A DNA stretch of 64,000 nucleotides from the NCBI GenBank assembly GCA_017165825.1, contig CM029369.1:8237316-8301315 (forward strand), written 5' to 3'. This DNA comes from Hepsetus odoe. Its lineage: Eukaryota > Chordata > Actinopteri > Characiformes > Hepsetidae. Below, in pieces: positions 31,040 to 43,870 of the stretch. Every line of letters starts with the position of its first letter. The stretch's first letter is position 1. The notes under the pieces are model-generated. The model searched no databases and had not been told where the DNA came from. It saw nothing but the letters and a program-made list of their open reading frames with translations. Both the position numbers and the translations under genes were made by a program.

Positions 31040-34000
31040 CAGTTTGGCTGAGAAAAGTATAAAGAAAATAGAAAAAGTATACCTGTAGTGTCTTTCATGG
31101 TGACTCAACATTTTTTTCCATTCAAACTGTATTTTTCTGTTCTGTTTCTGAGTCCTGGTTGCTACAAAATGACCTTATTTACACTGTACCTGACATTCAT
31201 AGTTATATTCTTTAGCAAAAACTAAAACAGATCATTAATATATTACTTTTTAAGATGAAGCGTATCACCTGCAATTTATTTGGTCAGACTTTGTAGAAAT
31301 GTGTGTGACAGCAGTCCTACATCACATTTCGAGTCAGTTTTGGCCCTAAGCAATATTTTTTGATACGCAATTGTAGCAAATAAAAAACTGGCATTCCCCA
31401 GACATAAACAGAACAAAATTCAGAAAAGGTGCAGTGGCCAAATTCACATCACAGAGGAAGCGCTTGCCCTCCCTGTGTTGAGGGCATGGTGTCATGGAGG
31501 AGTCCTAGTCAGAGGGTGAAAGACAAAAAAAATGCTGAGCTGAACTTGACATCATAACAGATTCTCGAGTCTGTTTGTGATTCAACAGTATTTCTGGAGT
31601 GGAAAGAACTGATAATACTTGATTAGATTTAATGTTCAGAGCTTTTTGGGCTGAACTGTTGATTAAGGGAATAATCTCTCTCAAGATGAAATCAAGAATA
31701 GGGCTGAATGTTATTGCTTTGATACTTCGATAAAGTGTTTTTTACAACTGCTGTTGCCATAAAGCAGCTTTAAAGAATCACAATCTCAGCCTCTAGTGAA
31801 AGGCTAAACTCTCTAACACTAGAGGAAGAAACCTTGGAGGGAACCAAGGTGCAGATCTTGTTATTACAGACTGATTAAAAAGGACAGAGCCGAGGGATTT
31901 TACAGACTTGATAGCACCCTGAGACACTGCCCCCCCACTCCACTGTCAACAAACTGTGATTGTGTGAGAGTGCCGGGATGGCAGCAGCAATACTGTCCTT
32001 GTGTGTTTTATTGCTTAATAAAATGTCTGGATCCAATGCTCTCCACTGAAAATAATACAAAAGTGTCTAGAGAATTTTGATTGAGCTTGATTTCAGCTTT
32101 CATTAATGGTGTCTGGTCTTTCTCTCTCATGAGAAGCACTGATTCCCTCATTCTCCTTTTGTTAATGGTTGCAATGATGTCATTTTCTTTTTAGCTTCTG
32201 AAAAACATATTCTCCTACAATCATTTTTTTTTTCGTATTCTTTTTTATTTTATTTTTACTTAGCAACATTAGTTTTATACCTCTTGTGCAAAGTTAAAGA
32301 AGCAAACTCTAGACACCAAACATGTCATGGTTGATTAGCTAATATGTGGTGAAAGGAGTAGATTGTATTATTTAATTTCTTCACAATTGTTGCTTTAAAT
32401 TTGTCTTTTCAATTAGAGCACAATATCTTATTGCAGTTTATTAATTCACAATACACAATAATCTCAAATTAGATACTCAGTAAATAAGAATTAATGCCTA
32501 CACATACTACACAATGTTTTTTGTGTCTCATCCGTTGCTAAAAAATGGATTTACTTGAGAAACAGTGTACTTTTATGCATGTAACCCCTCTATTGGCCTC
32601 TCCTGGCATGGTTTCAAGCATTAACCAGCCTTCTTTGCCCAGAACCCATTAAGAGATTATCCAGATTGAGAATGGACGGGTAAAATGGGGGGGGCTGACT
32701 GGACATTATCTGAAGATGCTGGCAAGCTTTAAGGGGAGGGCATTCTGGTTTGTGTGCCTGCCTGGAGTCCTTCAGTAGTGTCTTTGGAACTGATGGACAC
32801 AAACCTGACTGATGTCCATTCCAGTTCCTTTTAACAGTCTGCGGACTGATGATACAAGGTGATGTTTTAAGAATGTAAGACAGCCAAGACTCTAACACAA
32901 AACAAGGTATCATCAGTGTCTTAGTAAGTTCTTTGAAGCAGATGACCAAAGGAACATAGACAATAATCTGTGAGAACACTCCTATACGTTAATCAAACAA
33001 AATATGCCATATGTCAAAGGAAAAGGATTTTCAGAACTATGCTGCTTTATCCTCTTTGTCTACCCTTGCATCTGTGAAAACAGAGGACTGCCTGCAGGAG
33101 ATCCTTTGGCTCACTGAGCATCAGTAGTAACCAGATGACCTTTTTCAGCTGAGTTCAGAGAGTCCTTGACTGAAGGTAAATGTGTACCACTTGATAAACA
33201 TGAGAAAAAAATCACAGATGCTATCTGTCAGTCAATACATTTGGCTATTTACATTACAGCCTACTTTCAGATCAGTTTCCATGTCTGGGCTATTGCTAAG
33301 ACCTCTTTTCTCTGCTGACTTGCAAATACTATCTACTTTTATGGGCCAGAAAGGAGATAACAGGAATTTGAAGGTCACCTGTTAGTCAGCAGCACAGGAA
33401 GCAGCTTTATGTACATATAGCAAGCAGGCTTAGAGTACAATGTCCAGCCTTTGACATACATACTTGTTATATTCCTGAGAAAACTGGCTTGGGTCAGATG
33501 TGAGGTTAAGCATGGAGTGCTCTATAAATGAGGGAATTTAGTTTTTAGTAGAAGCAGAGGTACTGAGGCCTAAAAGTACTCATAAAGTTGTAGGCCCAGC
33601 TCCAAAAAACAGCAGCCTCTTAAAATCTCCTAAAATCCCTCCCTCTCTCCACACTAAGATCATCTAAAGCCCATCAAACACACGGCTTGGCCATATAGCC
33701 ATATGTGAGTACAGTTTTTGTGTGCTTTTTCATGGAATTTAAAGTTCAATGATTTTGTGTCTTCTAAAGATATAAAAGAATGTTGATGGAACTTCAAAGC
33801 AACAATCATTTAATTGGACAAAGCTCTTTGAAATACGAACTGTACAAGAAAAGGGAGGTTATTATAAACAGACTTTATTTCATGTCACTTGGTAACATTT
33901 AGACTGAACCATAACATTTTCGAAATATTTAAAAGGCCGCTGACACAAATGATAATGAAATAAGTATGAAAGTTGGAATTGGTTATAATGGAATGGATTT

Positions 34001-34907
34001 TGATATGATAAGAGATAAATACATGTAGCTGGAGGAGATTTGTCATAGTTTTGAAATCCTTAAAAAACTAAAAAACATAGCTGCAACCAAATATCATTTT
34101 AAAGCTTTATTATTAATGAGAATTAATAAACATATAATAAAATAATCAGCCTAAATGGGTCTCGTGACTGTAAAGAGATGAACCAAAAAAAACATTTTGC
34201 TAATTTTTAGTAAAGTTTTAGATTCACTGGAAATTTTTAATAAAATGAAATATCTTGCATAGTTTTTTTGCCAACTTCAAAAAAGCACATCTATGGCTTT
34301 ATTTTATGCAGGGATAATAAAGCCTTTTGAGCTGATGTAAGTGATATACATAAGCTAATTATTTATCTTAGCCGCTTTTCCTGATTAGGGTCAGGGGCAG
34401 TGCTGGAGTCTATAATAATTCATGCTATCACCAACAAAATGTTTCACTCATGAGAAAAAGTTATCAAGTGAAGCAGGGGGACACTTCCTTGGGAAGAAAC
34501 TCAAGAGCACAGGAGCCGCATCTGAGAACACACATACAAACCAGAAGGAAGGAAGCCATTATTTAAGCTGTTCCTTATCAGTTGATGTAATTTGGCCAGT
34601 GAACTTCAGTACACCAGGTTGACTGCCACAGAAAAATGTGGATGAGAACAGTATATGGGAATAATGTGCTTTGATCTTGGATGGGCGCTTATATTTCTTC
34701 TCACACCTTGTCTTAGGTTAACAGAGGGATAGCTGCAGCTTTGCTCATAATATTTTCACTCTTTAGCAGAAAATGTTTTGGAACAGTGTTAGGTTATGAT
34801 CTCATAACTGATGATTTCATGCCTTTTCTCATAAACATACTCATACATTTTTTATTAAAGCCAAATTTGATTTCACTCTCAATATTTATTCCAAGTGTTC
34901 TTACATA
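31040..34907. other. non-coding stretch
   Basis: AT-rich DNA. I find no exon set, RNA gene or clear mobile element. Short open frames here have no splice-site support or family motif. Confidence 0.4.
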
Positions 34908-34910
34908 ATT

Positions 34911-34928
34911 GGGGGGGGGGGGGGGGGG
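34911..34928 (+). repeat. (G)n run
   Basis: Eighteen consecutive G. Confidence 0.95.
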
Positions 34929-35003
34929 TCACTGGGCCTTCACACCCTATTACCAAATAGCACATGCAACTAAGTACACAGCACAGAGACACACGCACAA
35001 GAA

Positions 35004-35086
<83 letters not shown>
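35004..35086 (+). repeat. (CT)n(CA)n compound microsatellite
   Basis: About ten CT units followed by about thirty CA units. Confidence 0.97.
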
Positions 35087-35089
<3 letters not shown>

Positions 35090-35383
35090 TAATTTCCAAA
35101 AAAAAATGGATTCCTAAATTCTTTGATCTCCAAATCATTTTGTGGAAAACAACACAACAAATCCCACAATGCTTCCTTACAATAACACATATATGTGTTA
35201 ATTGCTGCATTAAGATTGTCTCTTCTGACAAGCTGAATTGAAAAGATCTGTGTAGGTATTAATTGAACAATGTAAGTTTTGGCCTTTGATGAATCTGAAC
35301 CCAGAAATCTCAACTCCTGCAATGATCCAAAGTAGAGGTCATTAAAATAAGATGAAAAAACAACAACAACAAAAAAAAAACAA

Positions 35384-36222
35384 ACCAACCAACCAGCCAA
35401 CCATCCAAACAAACCAACCAGCCAACCAACCAGCCAACCAAACACCCAAACCAGCCAACCAACCAGCCAACCAAACACCCAAACCAACCAACCATTCAAC
35501 CAACCAATCAGCCAAACAGCCAACCAACCATTCAACCAACCAATCAGCCAGCCAGCCAACCAATCAGTCAATGAACCAACCAATCAGCCAACCAAACACC
35601 CAAACCAACCAACCAACCAACCAGTCAACAATCCAAACCAACCACCCAAACCAACCAACCAACCAGTCAACAATCCAAACCAACCACCCAATCCAAACCA
35701 ACCAGCCAACCAACCAAACCAACCAAACACCCAACCAGCCAAACACCCAAACCAACCAACCAACCAGTCAACAATCCAAACCAACCAATCAAACCCCCAA
35801 ACCAAACACCCAACCAGTCAACAATCCAAACCAACCACTCAAACCCCCAAACCAACCAACCAACCAGTCAACAATCCAAACCAACCAATCAAACCCCCAA
35901 ACCAAACACCCAACCAGTCAACCAGCCAAACCAACCAAACACCCAACCAGCCAAACACCCAAACCAACCAGTCAACCATCCAAACCAACCAGCCAACAAG
36001 CCAAACCAAGCAAACACCCAACCAGCCAACCAGCCAAACCAACCAAACACCCAACCAGCCAAACACCCAACCGGCCAACAAGCCAAACCAACCAAATACC
36101 CAACCAGCCAAACCAACCAACCATTCAACCAACCAACCAACCAGCCAACCAATCAATCAACGAACCAACCAACCAGCCAGCCAAACAACCAAACCCACCA
36201 ACCAGCCAGCCAACCAACAAAT
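35384..36222 (+). repeat. 840-bp CCAA/CCAG-rich tandem array with extreme strand asymmetry
   Basis: Built from CCAA, CCAG, ACCCAAA and CAATCCAAAC words with higher-order units of about 28-60 bp. The plus strand is almost only A and C, with rare T and G. Stop codons are therefore nearly absent, which creates a 302-codon frame on the plus strand (Asn/Gln/Pro/Thr) and Gly/Trp/Leu/Val frames on the minus strand. I regard all of these as by-products of composition. The G-rich strand carries dozens of GGTTGGTTGG blocks. Confidence 0.95.
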
Positions 36223-36328
36223 GCAGCAATGCAGCAATACTGTTAACATATATACTGTAATATTTTTATTTATCCAAGCAAAACGCGTTGTAAAATCTCA
36301 AAACATTTCAAATGTGTTAAAGCTTTAT

Positions 36329-36351
36329 ATATATATATATATATATATATT
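36329..36351 (+). repeat. (TA)n microsatellite
   Basis: About eleven TA units. Confidence 0.95.
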
Positions 36352-36419
36352 TATTCTTTGACCTAAAAATATTCCTTCATACATGTATTTGCTGTATTTG
36401 CTGGTTTATTTGTGCAGTG

Positions 36420-36551
36420 CTCCCTGCAGTCACTCCCCTTTAACAGCTACACTGGAGGCTGAAAGCACCTGAGCAGTTGTGAATGAGCAACATGTGATCA
36501 GCACTCAGCTTGTGGAGGGAAGGAGCCTTTTGGGGAAGGTGTGAAAGTGTG

Positions 36552-36610
<59 letters not shown>

Positions 36611-37028
36611 GGATGGAGGGAGTGGAAGTGGAGCGCGTGCTCGCAGCGGTGGGCTGTAACCCGCGCGCACGGACTTCCCTGCCCTCCCTCTTCCTGGCAG
36701 CCTGGCGGCGGGATGAACTCGGAGTTAGAGAGAAAAAAGTGGGGAAACCATCGACGGGAGAGAGAGGGTGTGCTTTAAGGGCAGTTCTTTAAAGAGTGTG
36801 TGAGCGTGTGTGAGAGCGTGTGTGCGTGCGCGATCATGCTGCGTGTCCGGGTCTGAGCCGCTCTTGTACCTGCGGGCTGACCTGAACCCGAGGGGAGGAA
36901 AGAGGGACATTCCTGGAAAAGAGGGGTCTGTCGAGGAAAAAGGGTCTTCCTGGAGAGAAGGAACCTTTTGGACACTGCTGTGCTGTGCATGGGTGCTCGG
37001 AGTGCACACCTGTGCTGAACCAGGCTGG
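36420..37028 (+). promoter_or_regulatory. CpG-rich promoter and 5' leader of an unidentified plus-strand gene
   Basis: From about 36610 the sequence changes abruptly to GC-rich with many CpG (GAGCGCGTGCTCGCAGCGG, CCCGCGCGCAC, GTGCGTGCGCGATC), unlike the AT-rich DNA on both sides. A (TG)n run sits at 36558-36606. No TATA box is evident. This is the usual form of a vertebrate CpG-island promoter, and it leads directly into the candidate coding exon at 37029. Confidence 0.65.
36558..36606 (+). repeat. (TG)n microsatellite within the promoter region
   Basis: About 24 TG units. Confidence 0.97.
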
Positions 37029-37133
37029 ATGGGATGCACAGTGAGTTTCATCTGTTGCGAAGACGACTTTCTGCAGATGCCTTTGGATCAACATGAGGAG
37101 AAAAAGAAAGAAGAAAAGAGGCTTCTAGCGAAG
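37029..37133 (+). CDS. candidate first coding exon of an unidentified gene, N-terminus MGC
   Basis: ATG in good context (TGGATGGG), 35 codons, and a donor AAG/GTATGA in phase 0. The start MGCTVSFICC carries Gly2 and three early cysteines, the arrangement for N-myristoylation plus palmitoylation. A charged helix (EEKKKEEKRLLAK) follows. Membrane-anchored signalling proteins, including G-protein alpha subunits, begin this way, but no family match is close enough to name. A longer upstream frame (from 36810) is open in the same phase. I prefer the inner ATG because of its context and the lipidation motif. Downstream exons were not found in the window, so the next intron would exceed 25 kb or continue beyond it. 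Confidence 0.45.
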
Positions 37134-37849
37134 GTATGACACAGTGTTGCATGGGGCTGCTGTGAACTTGAAACGGGTTGGGGTGGTGGTGTTGGGGGGG
37201 GGGGGGTGGGGGGTGTTCTTTTTTTCTCAGTAGATGAATCTGAGTTATGCAATTCCTGTGTTTGCATACATGCACTCACTGTGAACACTGAGCAGCTCAT
37301 TTGTGACAAGAATAGTCACTTTCACTTTCACTTAAATCCACCAGTGGTGAACACACATACCAGGAGCAGTGGGTTGCAGTACCTGCACCCTGGAAAGTTA
37401 TAGTGACTTGCACAAAGGCACTTCAGCATTGGATGCTGGAGTTGCAAAATGTTGTTCGCTCAACCTACACTCAATATTTTTACACCCCATATTTTTCCTG
37501 ACAGTTCAAGAGATTAAACCAGCAAGCTAATTAAGACACTGTTGCTCACTCACAGTCTTCAGATTATGGGACTGAGAAGCTGATGGATCCTAACATCATC
37601 ACACAGCTTTAAGTGTATGGAGGGAGCTTTGAAATACAAAGGATCTACAAAGCAGTCTAAACAGTTGAATACAGGGATGATGTTTGGGGCAACTGTTGCT
37701 TTATTGATGTTATCACTGCTGATATGCTGGATGAGTTAAACTGATCTACTGCAATTAAAAAAGCAAAGGAAATATCCTGAATTTTCCTTACAGTGAAAAA
37801 CTTCATCACAGACCTTTTAGGAATATTAGCTTCATAATGTTGGGGTGGT

Positions 37850-38035
37850 GTTAGATTAAGGATAGGATACTCACCTGTGGATCTAAAGGTGGATTTGAGC
37901 CTGGCTCTATGCTATCTGCAGCACCATTCAGGCCCCTGAGCAAGGCCCTTAACCACATGTAGCTCCAGGGAGACTTTCTCTGTCTTTACGGCATGCACTT
38001 AGCTCTGGATTAGAGTGTCTAATACATGTAAAATG
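37850..38035 (+). repeat. worn SINE
   Basis: GGTGGTGTTAGATTAAGGAT head, GGTGGATTTGAGCC box B-like, CCCTGAGCAAGGCCCTTAAC and GGATTAGAGTGTCTAATACA tail. Confidence 0.65.
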
Positions 38036-40503
38036 TTAGTTGTTATAATTCTCTTGGGAAGTTCCTTTTTTAGCTGCATATAATGCTTGCTGGGAGCCCA
38101 CCTGCACAGTTTTGTCTTTAACACATCAGAATCATCTTAAGCATGGCTTTGCCATAAAATGATAAGAATGAAAAAACACAAAGCCATGCAGGGTAGGTGA
38201 ACTCAATGTCTGGAGTGGGGGAAATAATGCTAGACTTCTTTATTTCCACAGATTGAGATACTTGCAACCTTATCTATGCAATTAAACACTCACTTATTCT
38301 GTCCTCCTGCCAGAGCTCTGTGTCCAGCATATTCAGCCTTTCATTGTCAGTGCCAGGGATGTGGAGGAAATGAATCTTAAGGAGACTTCTGTCTTGTAGG
38401 GTGGTCTGTGTGAGGTGATGGGGGTCAGTTGAGGAGGGTAGAGAGGGGGTTAGGAAGAGGCTGGGGTAACAGGCTCTGCATTGTGGTCCCAATCTCAACC
38501 TTGAATGCAGCAGGCAGGGAGGAATGCGGCTGCACCCAAATGGCCTGAGAGCATTCACTCCTTTGGAGATGCAGCATGGCATGTTCCCTCATCCTGCAGT
38601 TTAAAGTTGGAAACCATTAACAGATGACACCACGAACACAGCACTTCCCATAAAATTACAATTATTTTTATAAAAATTCTTTATTTACCTTTTAAATTAA
38701 AGTGTCATGGCATTTTGTTCTACATAGCCTTCAGATGTCAGCTGTCAATATTATTTCTTATAAGCTGTGTTTTTTTTTTTGTTAACAGATGAAGTTCTGT
38801 ATTACACCCTTAAATAGGAGGTTCTTCAGTGGGTTTGTGTAAAAGTAAATGATTGCATGCAGAAAAAAAAGTTAATTTTAAAGCTTTAGTGGTTCTTTGT
38901 GAGGATAAAAGTGGGGGTGCATTAAAAAAAAGGCAATCCTGTTTTTAATCAGTTTCTTTTTGTTTATGATATTAGCAGATGTGTGCAGCTGAGTGAGTTG
39001 TTATTTGAGGGAAGCGCTGTGGGTCAGTGCAGGCTTTAGTGAAATGCCTCTTTTACATTGACTGCACCAATTTGCATGCTATTTTTCTTTTTTTTACCTT
39101 CTTGCTGTGTCTCTTGGTTTACATGCACATCTTTCTTTTACTCCCGTTTTACCTTTTTGTTATATACTCTAAAGAATTCCTATGTATCATTAGAGTTTGC
39201 TGAGTGTGGATAGTGGCTGGATAGTAACCAGTAACTAGTTTACACTGAGAACTCAAATCTTGTTTAGTTGTTTTGCTTTTCTTAGTTAGACATAACCACA
39301 TTTATTTTTATGTAGGAGTAAATGAGTCCCTTACAAATTCATCCAAGTGCCTATACTTTAACAATATTTCTTTTATTATTTTCTTGTGAGGAAACGCATG
39401 ACATGAAGTGAATTCAACACTGTTAGACAAATGTCACAGTTTTGGATATTAAAACCGATAAAAAAAAGTCTGAAACTATGAGTGCTATTATTTCCTATTC
39501 GATGTTTTACCGATTTAATCCAGGACTAAATCGTCTCTCTTTTTTCTGAAACATGCACAGTGCAATGCAGTCTTGAGAACTGTTGCATAGACTCTTAAAT
39601 AAGTTTGTAAGTGGTAGCACTCTTTTTTATTGAATACATCCCTTCACGATTGGCTGTCGAAACTCTTTATTGGGTTTGAGAGATCTGCAGTGAAGTTTGC
39701 GGATGAATTTGTGGATGAGGAAAGCTAGCAGAGGTTTAAAATGTGTTATTATCGGGGAACAACTGTGACTTATTAACATGAAAGTATATTATACAGCTAT
39801 TTTCAAGCTCATTTAAAAGCTATGCAGCAATGAATGTGAGGAATTGAAGTGTGAGCCTACAAGCCCTGAGAGTTTAGGAGGTCAAACGAAACAGGGCTAA
39901 CTAATAACTATAATTTGGAAACTGACCGGAGCAATTTTGGTTGTTAATGACACTGAGACAGACCTTCTCTGTAATTATGGGCATCTAATCAGTGTTAAAT
40001 GTTAATTGTGGCTGCTATCAGTGCTGAAATGGGGGATTAGATGCCATCATCTTTCCTGGAGCTCACACTGACTTTGGAGCTTCATTGTGACCACCAATGT
40101 AGTCACATGTTGTGGTTGAAGGTTTTTTGGATTGGCTGGTGGGCAGCCAGCTTCCAATTACTTCCTTACCAAAGGAATGTTTTACTAATGGAGTTCCTGC
40201 TGTTGTTTGTTGGACAGCTGGTCACCTTGGAGCAATGTGTGCAAGTGGAACCCAAAAGAGTTCTTACCAGAGACTTGCTGGGACAGTGCCCACCAGGGTA
40301 AATGCATGCAGTATTTGTTGACTTGATTCCCCAGTGCACTGCATACAGCCAGATCTCCACTAGTGATAACAATCAACACCAAAACAGCCCACATGTCAGT
40401 CCAGTCAAAATGCAGCTACAACACCTGAGGAACCTTGCTTTGATGTGCAGATGAGCCCATGTGAGACTTGTGTCTTAAAGGAATGTGCTCTTGCTTCAGC
40501 CCT

Positions 40504-40662
40504 TTTTTTTGGAGTAAGCTGTCGAAATTCTACATTAAATGTTACATGCTTTCATTATAAAAGGTGAACTTCAGTTGATGAAGCCAGGCTCTGTTCTGTG
40601 ATATATTTTAGAAGAGAATTTCTATCATGGTGACAGAGACATCATACCTCCACCAGATTCTA
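40504..40662 (+). repeat. local direct duplication, arm 1
   Basis: Shares TTGATGAAGCCAGGCTCTGT, GATATATTTTAGAAGAGAAT and ACATCATACCTCCACCAG in the same order with 42302-42464. By eye roughly 85-90 per cent identical. Confidence 0.85.
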
Positions 40663-41012
40663 CTGTGAAGATCAATCTACATAGGTGCCTTTGCACTAAA
40701 ATGTTAAGTTCCTGTGAAGCTGTGGCATTGCAGGACCTCCTAACTGAACTCTCTAATTCACTCATAGATGGTTTTATTCCTTGTCAATTCTTATAAACTA
40801 AAACATTAAGAACTAACATCTGTATGATAGCGTTACCCGCTGCCAGCCCCCCTTGAGGATTTTAGATTGGTTGACACCACTTTCAGTTTCTAAATTAATT
40901 TAACAGATTAGACTTCCATCCTCTTTTGTAAACTTCAGTTCCAAGCTCTGTGTAGATACACTGCCAGAAACAAATACTGCACTGGTTCCACAAGGTACAC
41001 ACAACATACAAA

Positions 41013-41222
41013 AGCGGTGGCCTAGTGGTTATGGAGTTGGTCCCAGGATCAGAAGGATGTGGGTTCTAATCCCAGATCAGTAGGTTGCCCTGAGATACCC
41101 TTGAGCAAGGTACCATCTCCATTGCTGCTCCCTGGGCGCTTTACATATATGTGCCCCCTGCTGCGAGGGTAAAATGCAGAGCTTGTGTTTCGCAATGATG
41201 AGAATAGTCACTTTCACTTTTT
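41013..41222 (+). repeat. tRNA-derived SINE
   Basis: AGCGGTGGCCTAGTGGTTAT head, ATACCCTTGAGCAAGGTACC, GCTGCTCCCTGGGCGCTTTA, and a tail with GATGAGAATAGTCACTTTCA. Confidence 0.85.
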
Positions 41223-42301
41223 TCTAAAAAGTAAAAAAAAAAATTGGCCCAACCGTGTACCTTAAATTTAAAATGGCACCGTGTTTAGTTTCTCAGGTTA
41301 GAACTATATACTTACAAAGACAAAATTTCAGTGTTAAAAACACAAACACTCACGCACATGCACATGCGTAAGCATGAACACACACAGACACACAGACACA
41401 CACACACAGTTTGGTGATCTTCAGAGGACACTAACGCTCACTTATATGGTACAGAGGAGAATAAATCACATGATCGTTGTAGTGTTGGGATTATAGTGGG
41501 TTTGGGCTCTGACGGGTTGGAGGTGCAGATTCCAGGGATTTGCAGAACACAGAGAACACACTTACCTGTAGCAGGTAGTTCAGTGAAAGGAGGGTTTGTG
41601 CAGTTTGTGTATTTACCTGACTGCTTCAAACAGTGCTCACTTAACCTACTTTTTTTTTTACAGTGTGGTGCCACACACACTTTTGTAATGGCGCATAGAC
41701 ACGCCCAGCATTTCCGCTTTCAGACTTGTTCAGGCAAAAACATCAGTTTTAATGTGCTGCTGGTTATGATTTAAGTGTGTAGTGCAGAAGGATTTAAAAT
41801 GTCTAGAACTGGTTCATGTTTGCTCTTGAATAATCAGCATCGTGTAGCTTCCCAGTGGCAAGATACAAGTTAAAGAGATGTTTCAGTGAAGATTTACTGC
41901 CATGGCGTACTTCTGTACATGTCGATGCCTTGATCTCCTTTCAGTCTTTAGGGGCTGTCATGTATCTTATGTTCTAAAGTAGAAGAAGGACTACTTTGCA
42001 TGAATGTGTGTTATTGAGAGCACAGAGCTATACTGTGCCCTCTCTCTGGACAGTATCACAGTGGTTTGCTCACACATTCCCTCCTGTCAAAGAGCCTGCA
42101 CCATGCTTTCTTATCTCTGCAGTCACTTACAGTGCAACTGTCTGTCTGTGGAAAACTTCAGTAGCTCCAGGGATCCCGGCATTATGTGGCTGCCTGTGCC
42201 ACTGTCTCCTCCAGTGCTGGCTGACATAAAGGTCTGTCCCTGAGGGGAGGTAAATTAAAGAGCATTATACCATAAATATGTATATATCAGTATATATCGT
42301 T

Positions 42302-42464
42302 TTTTCAGGGTAAGCAGTTGAAATTCTACATAAAATGTTATATGCATTCATTATACAAGGTGGACTTAAGTTGATGAAGCCAGGCTCTGTTCTGCGATAT
42401 ATTTTAGAAGAGAATTTCTGTCATAGTGAGAGACATCATACCTCCACCAGAGACAATATGAACT
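42302..42464 (+). repeat. local direct duplication, arm 2
   Basis: Second arm of the pair with 40504-40662, 1.8 kb away in the same orientation. It resembles no other repeat in the window, so it could be a segmental duplication or two copies of an unlisted element. Confidence 0.85.
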
Positions 42465-42651
42465 GTCCCCTGCACCCTGCTGCAAAAAGCAGTTTACCAT
42501 AATATGTATATACTGTAGAGCCAGGTAGATTGTGCCTACATTTGTTGTCTGTTTTACCAGTTCCTTTTACCATATGGTCCTCCACAGGATCACCCGTGTG
42601 CGATTATTATTAATGTGTTGGATTATTCTCAGTCTAGTGACACTCTGACCT

Positions 42652-43137
42652 GGTGTGGTGGTCTAGTGGTGGGTACTTGCCTATGGACCTATGACTCAAG
42701 ATGTCCCAGGTTTGAATCCCACCTCTGGCACTACCACCACTGGGTCCCTGAGCAAGACCCTTAACCCCTGAGTTGCTCCAGGGGGACTGTCCCTGTAATA
42801 AGGGTATGGAAGTATATGGAAGGGTATGGGGGCAGCGGTGGCCTAGTGCTTAGGGAGTTGCCACGCATCGGAAGATTTTGGGTTCGATTCCCTCACAAGT
42901 ATGTTGCCCTGAGGTACCCCTGAGCAAGGTACCGTCTCCGTCACTGCTCCCCGGGCGCTTTCAATAGCTGCCCACTGCTGCACGGTGTTTGTGTGTATGG
43001 GTTAAAAGCAGAGGTTCAATTTCGTTGTGGTTCACGCTCGCTATGCTGTGACCTTGCAATGACAAGGGTTGTCAAAAATGTTAAATTTAAAGTCGCTCTG
43101 GATAAGAGCGTCTGCTAAATGGCGTAAATGTAAATGT
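42652..43137 (+). repeat. SINE split by a second SINE
   Basis: The outer copy has its head at 42652 (TGGTGTGGTGGTCTAGTGG) and body to about 42828. Its tail, GTCGCTCTGGATAAGAGCGT CTGCTAAATG, only appears at 43092. The inner copy (42829-43085) starts GGGGGCAGCGGTGGCCTAGT and contains GCTCCCCGGGCGCTTTCAAT. Confidence 0.85.
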
Positions 43138-43744
43138 AAATGTGCCATTCAGGCCTTCTGGATACAGTGTGAGAAATGGTTCAGTGCAGCCCTGGAGTGG
43201 GCACAATGCTGTAGCCCAGGTGTGTTTTTTTCTATCCATCTGTGCAATGGTTTAGTCTTTCAGACACTGCAGAGGTGGAAACATATTGGGCAGCAGAGAG
43301 GAAAGCCCAGGCAGAAAGACCTCCCATCCCTGCGTGTGAAGGGCTGTTTTTAAGAATGCAGACATTGTGTAACACTAAAAACACCTGGGTTTCAGATCTC
43401 TCCCTCAGCAAACGAGTGCGTACTACTCTTTGTGTCTGTGGAAAATAAAAGTGTTGCACAATGTCAGACAAAATGGAGAAGAAAGGGGGTTTTCTTGGCT
43501 TATGGGTTATTGACGAAGGTGCATTTTCACATTGTCTTACTTGCCAAAGATGCCAGAAGCTTTGGTAAGCTTTTATAGATAAAATTACCTGGATTTAAAG
43601 TACTGAAATGAACTGCACTGTTGAAGAATGAATCCCAGAATAATCTTTTATATACAAGTACATTTGTTTTTTTTTCCTATTCCTTTTCTGTACATCTCTC
43701 ACTTTTATAAGAGCCCTGTAACACCCAAATTTCCCATTCGTGGG

Positions 43745-43870
43745 TGTCACGTGTGTTGGGTTTTGGGCACGCTAGAGGGCGCTCTCTGTCACGTGTGTTG
43801 GGTTTTGGGCACGCTAGAGGGCGCTCTCGGTCACGTGTGTTGGGTTTTGGGCACGCTAGAGGGCGCTCTG
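43745..43870 (+). repeat. three 42-bp tandem units in the LTR U3
   Basis: Each unit runs GTCACGTGTGTTGGG..CACGCTAGAGGGCGCTCT. The CTAGAGGGCGCT cores start at 43772, 43814 and 43856. The core matches the CTCF consensus (CCASYAGRKGGCRS) at about twelve of fourteen positions, in one orientation. The elements at 4077 and 6998 carry a single unit. Confidence 0.88.

Larger units (their letters stand above)
37134..41012. other. non-coding stretch downstream of the candidate first exon
   Basis: G-run at 37194-37206, a worn SINE at 37850-38035, and one arm of a local duplication at 40504-40662. No exon recognised. Confidence 0.4.

Noticed and set aside
35352..36260. A 302-codon plus-strand frame rich in Asn, Gln, Pro and Thr, and Trp/Gly/Leu frames on the other strand
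   Set aside because: They follow from the A/C-only composition of the CCAA array, which lacks stop codons in nearly every frame. No promoter, splice or family evidence.
37029..37133. Naming the MGC exon as a G-protein alpha subunit
   Set aside because: Only the lipidation motif and a charged helix agree. The residues after MGCT do not match any alpha subunit I know.
43745..43870. Three regular 42-bp repeats, considered as a CRISPR-like array
   Set aside because: Eukaryotic DNA, no spacers, and the units are contiguous parts of an LTR.
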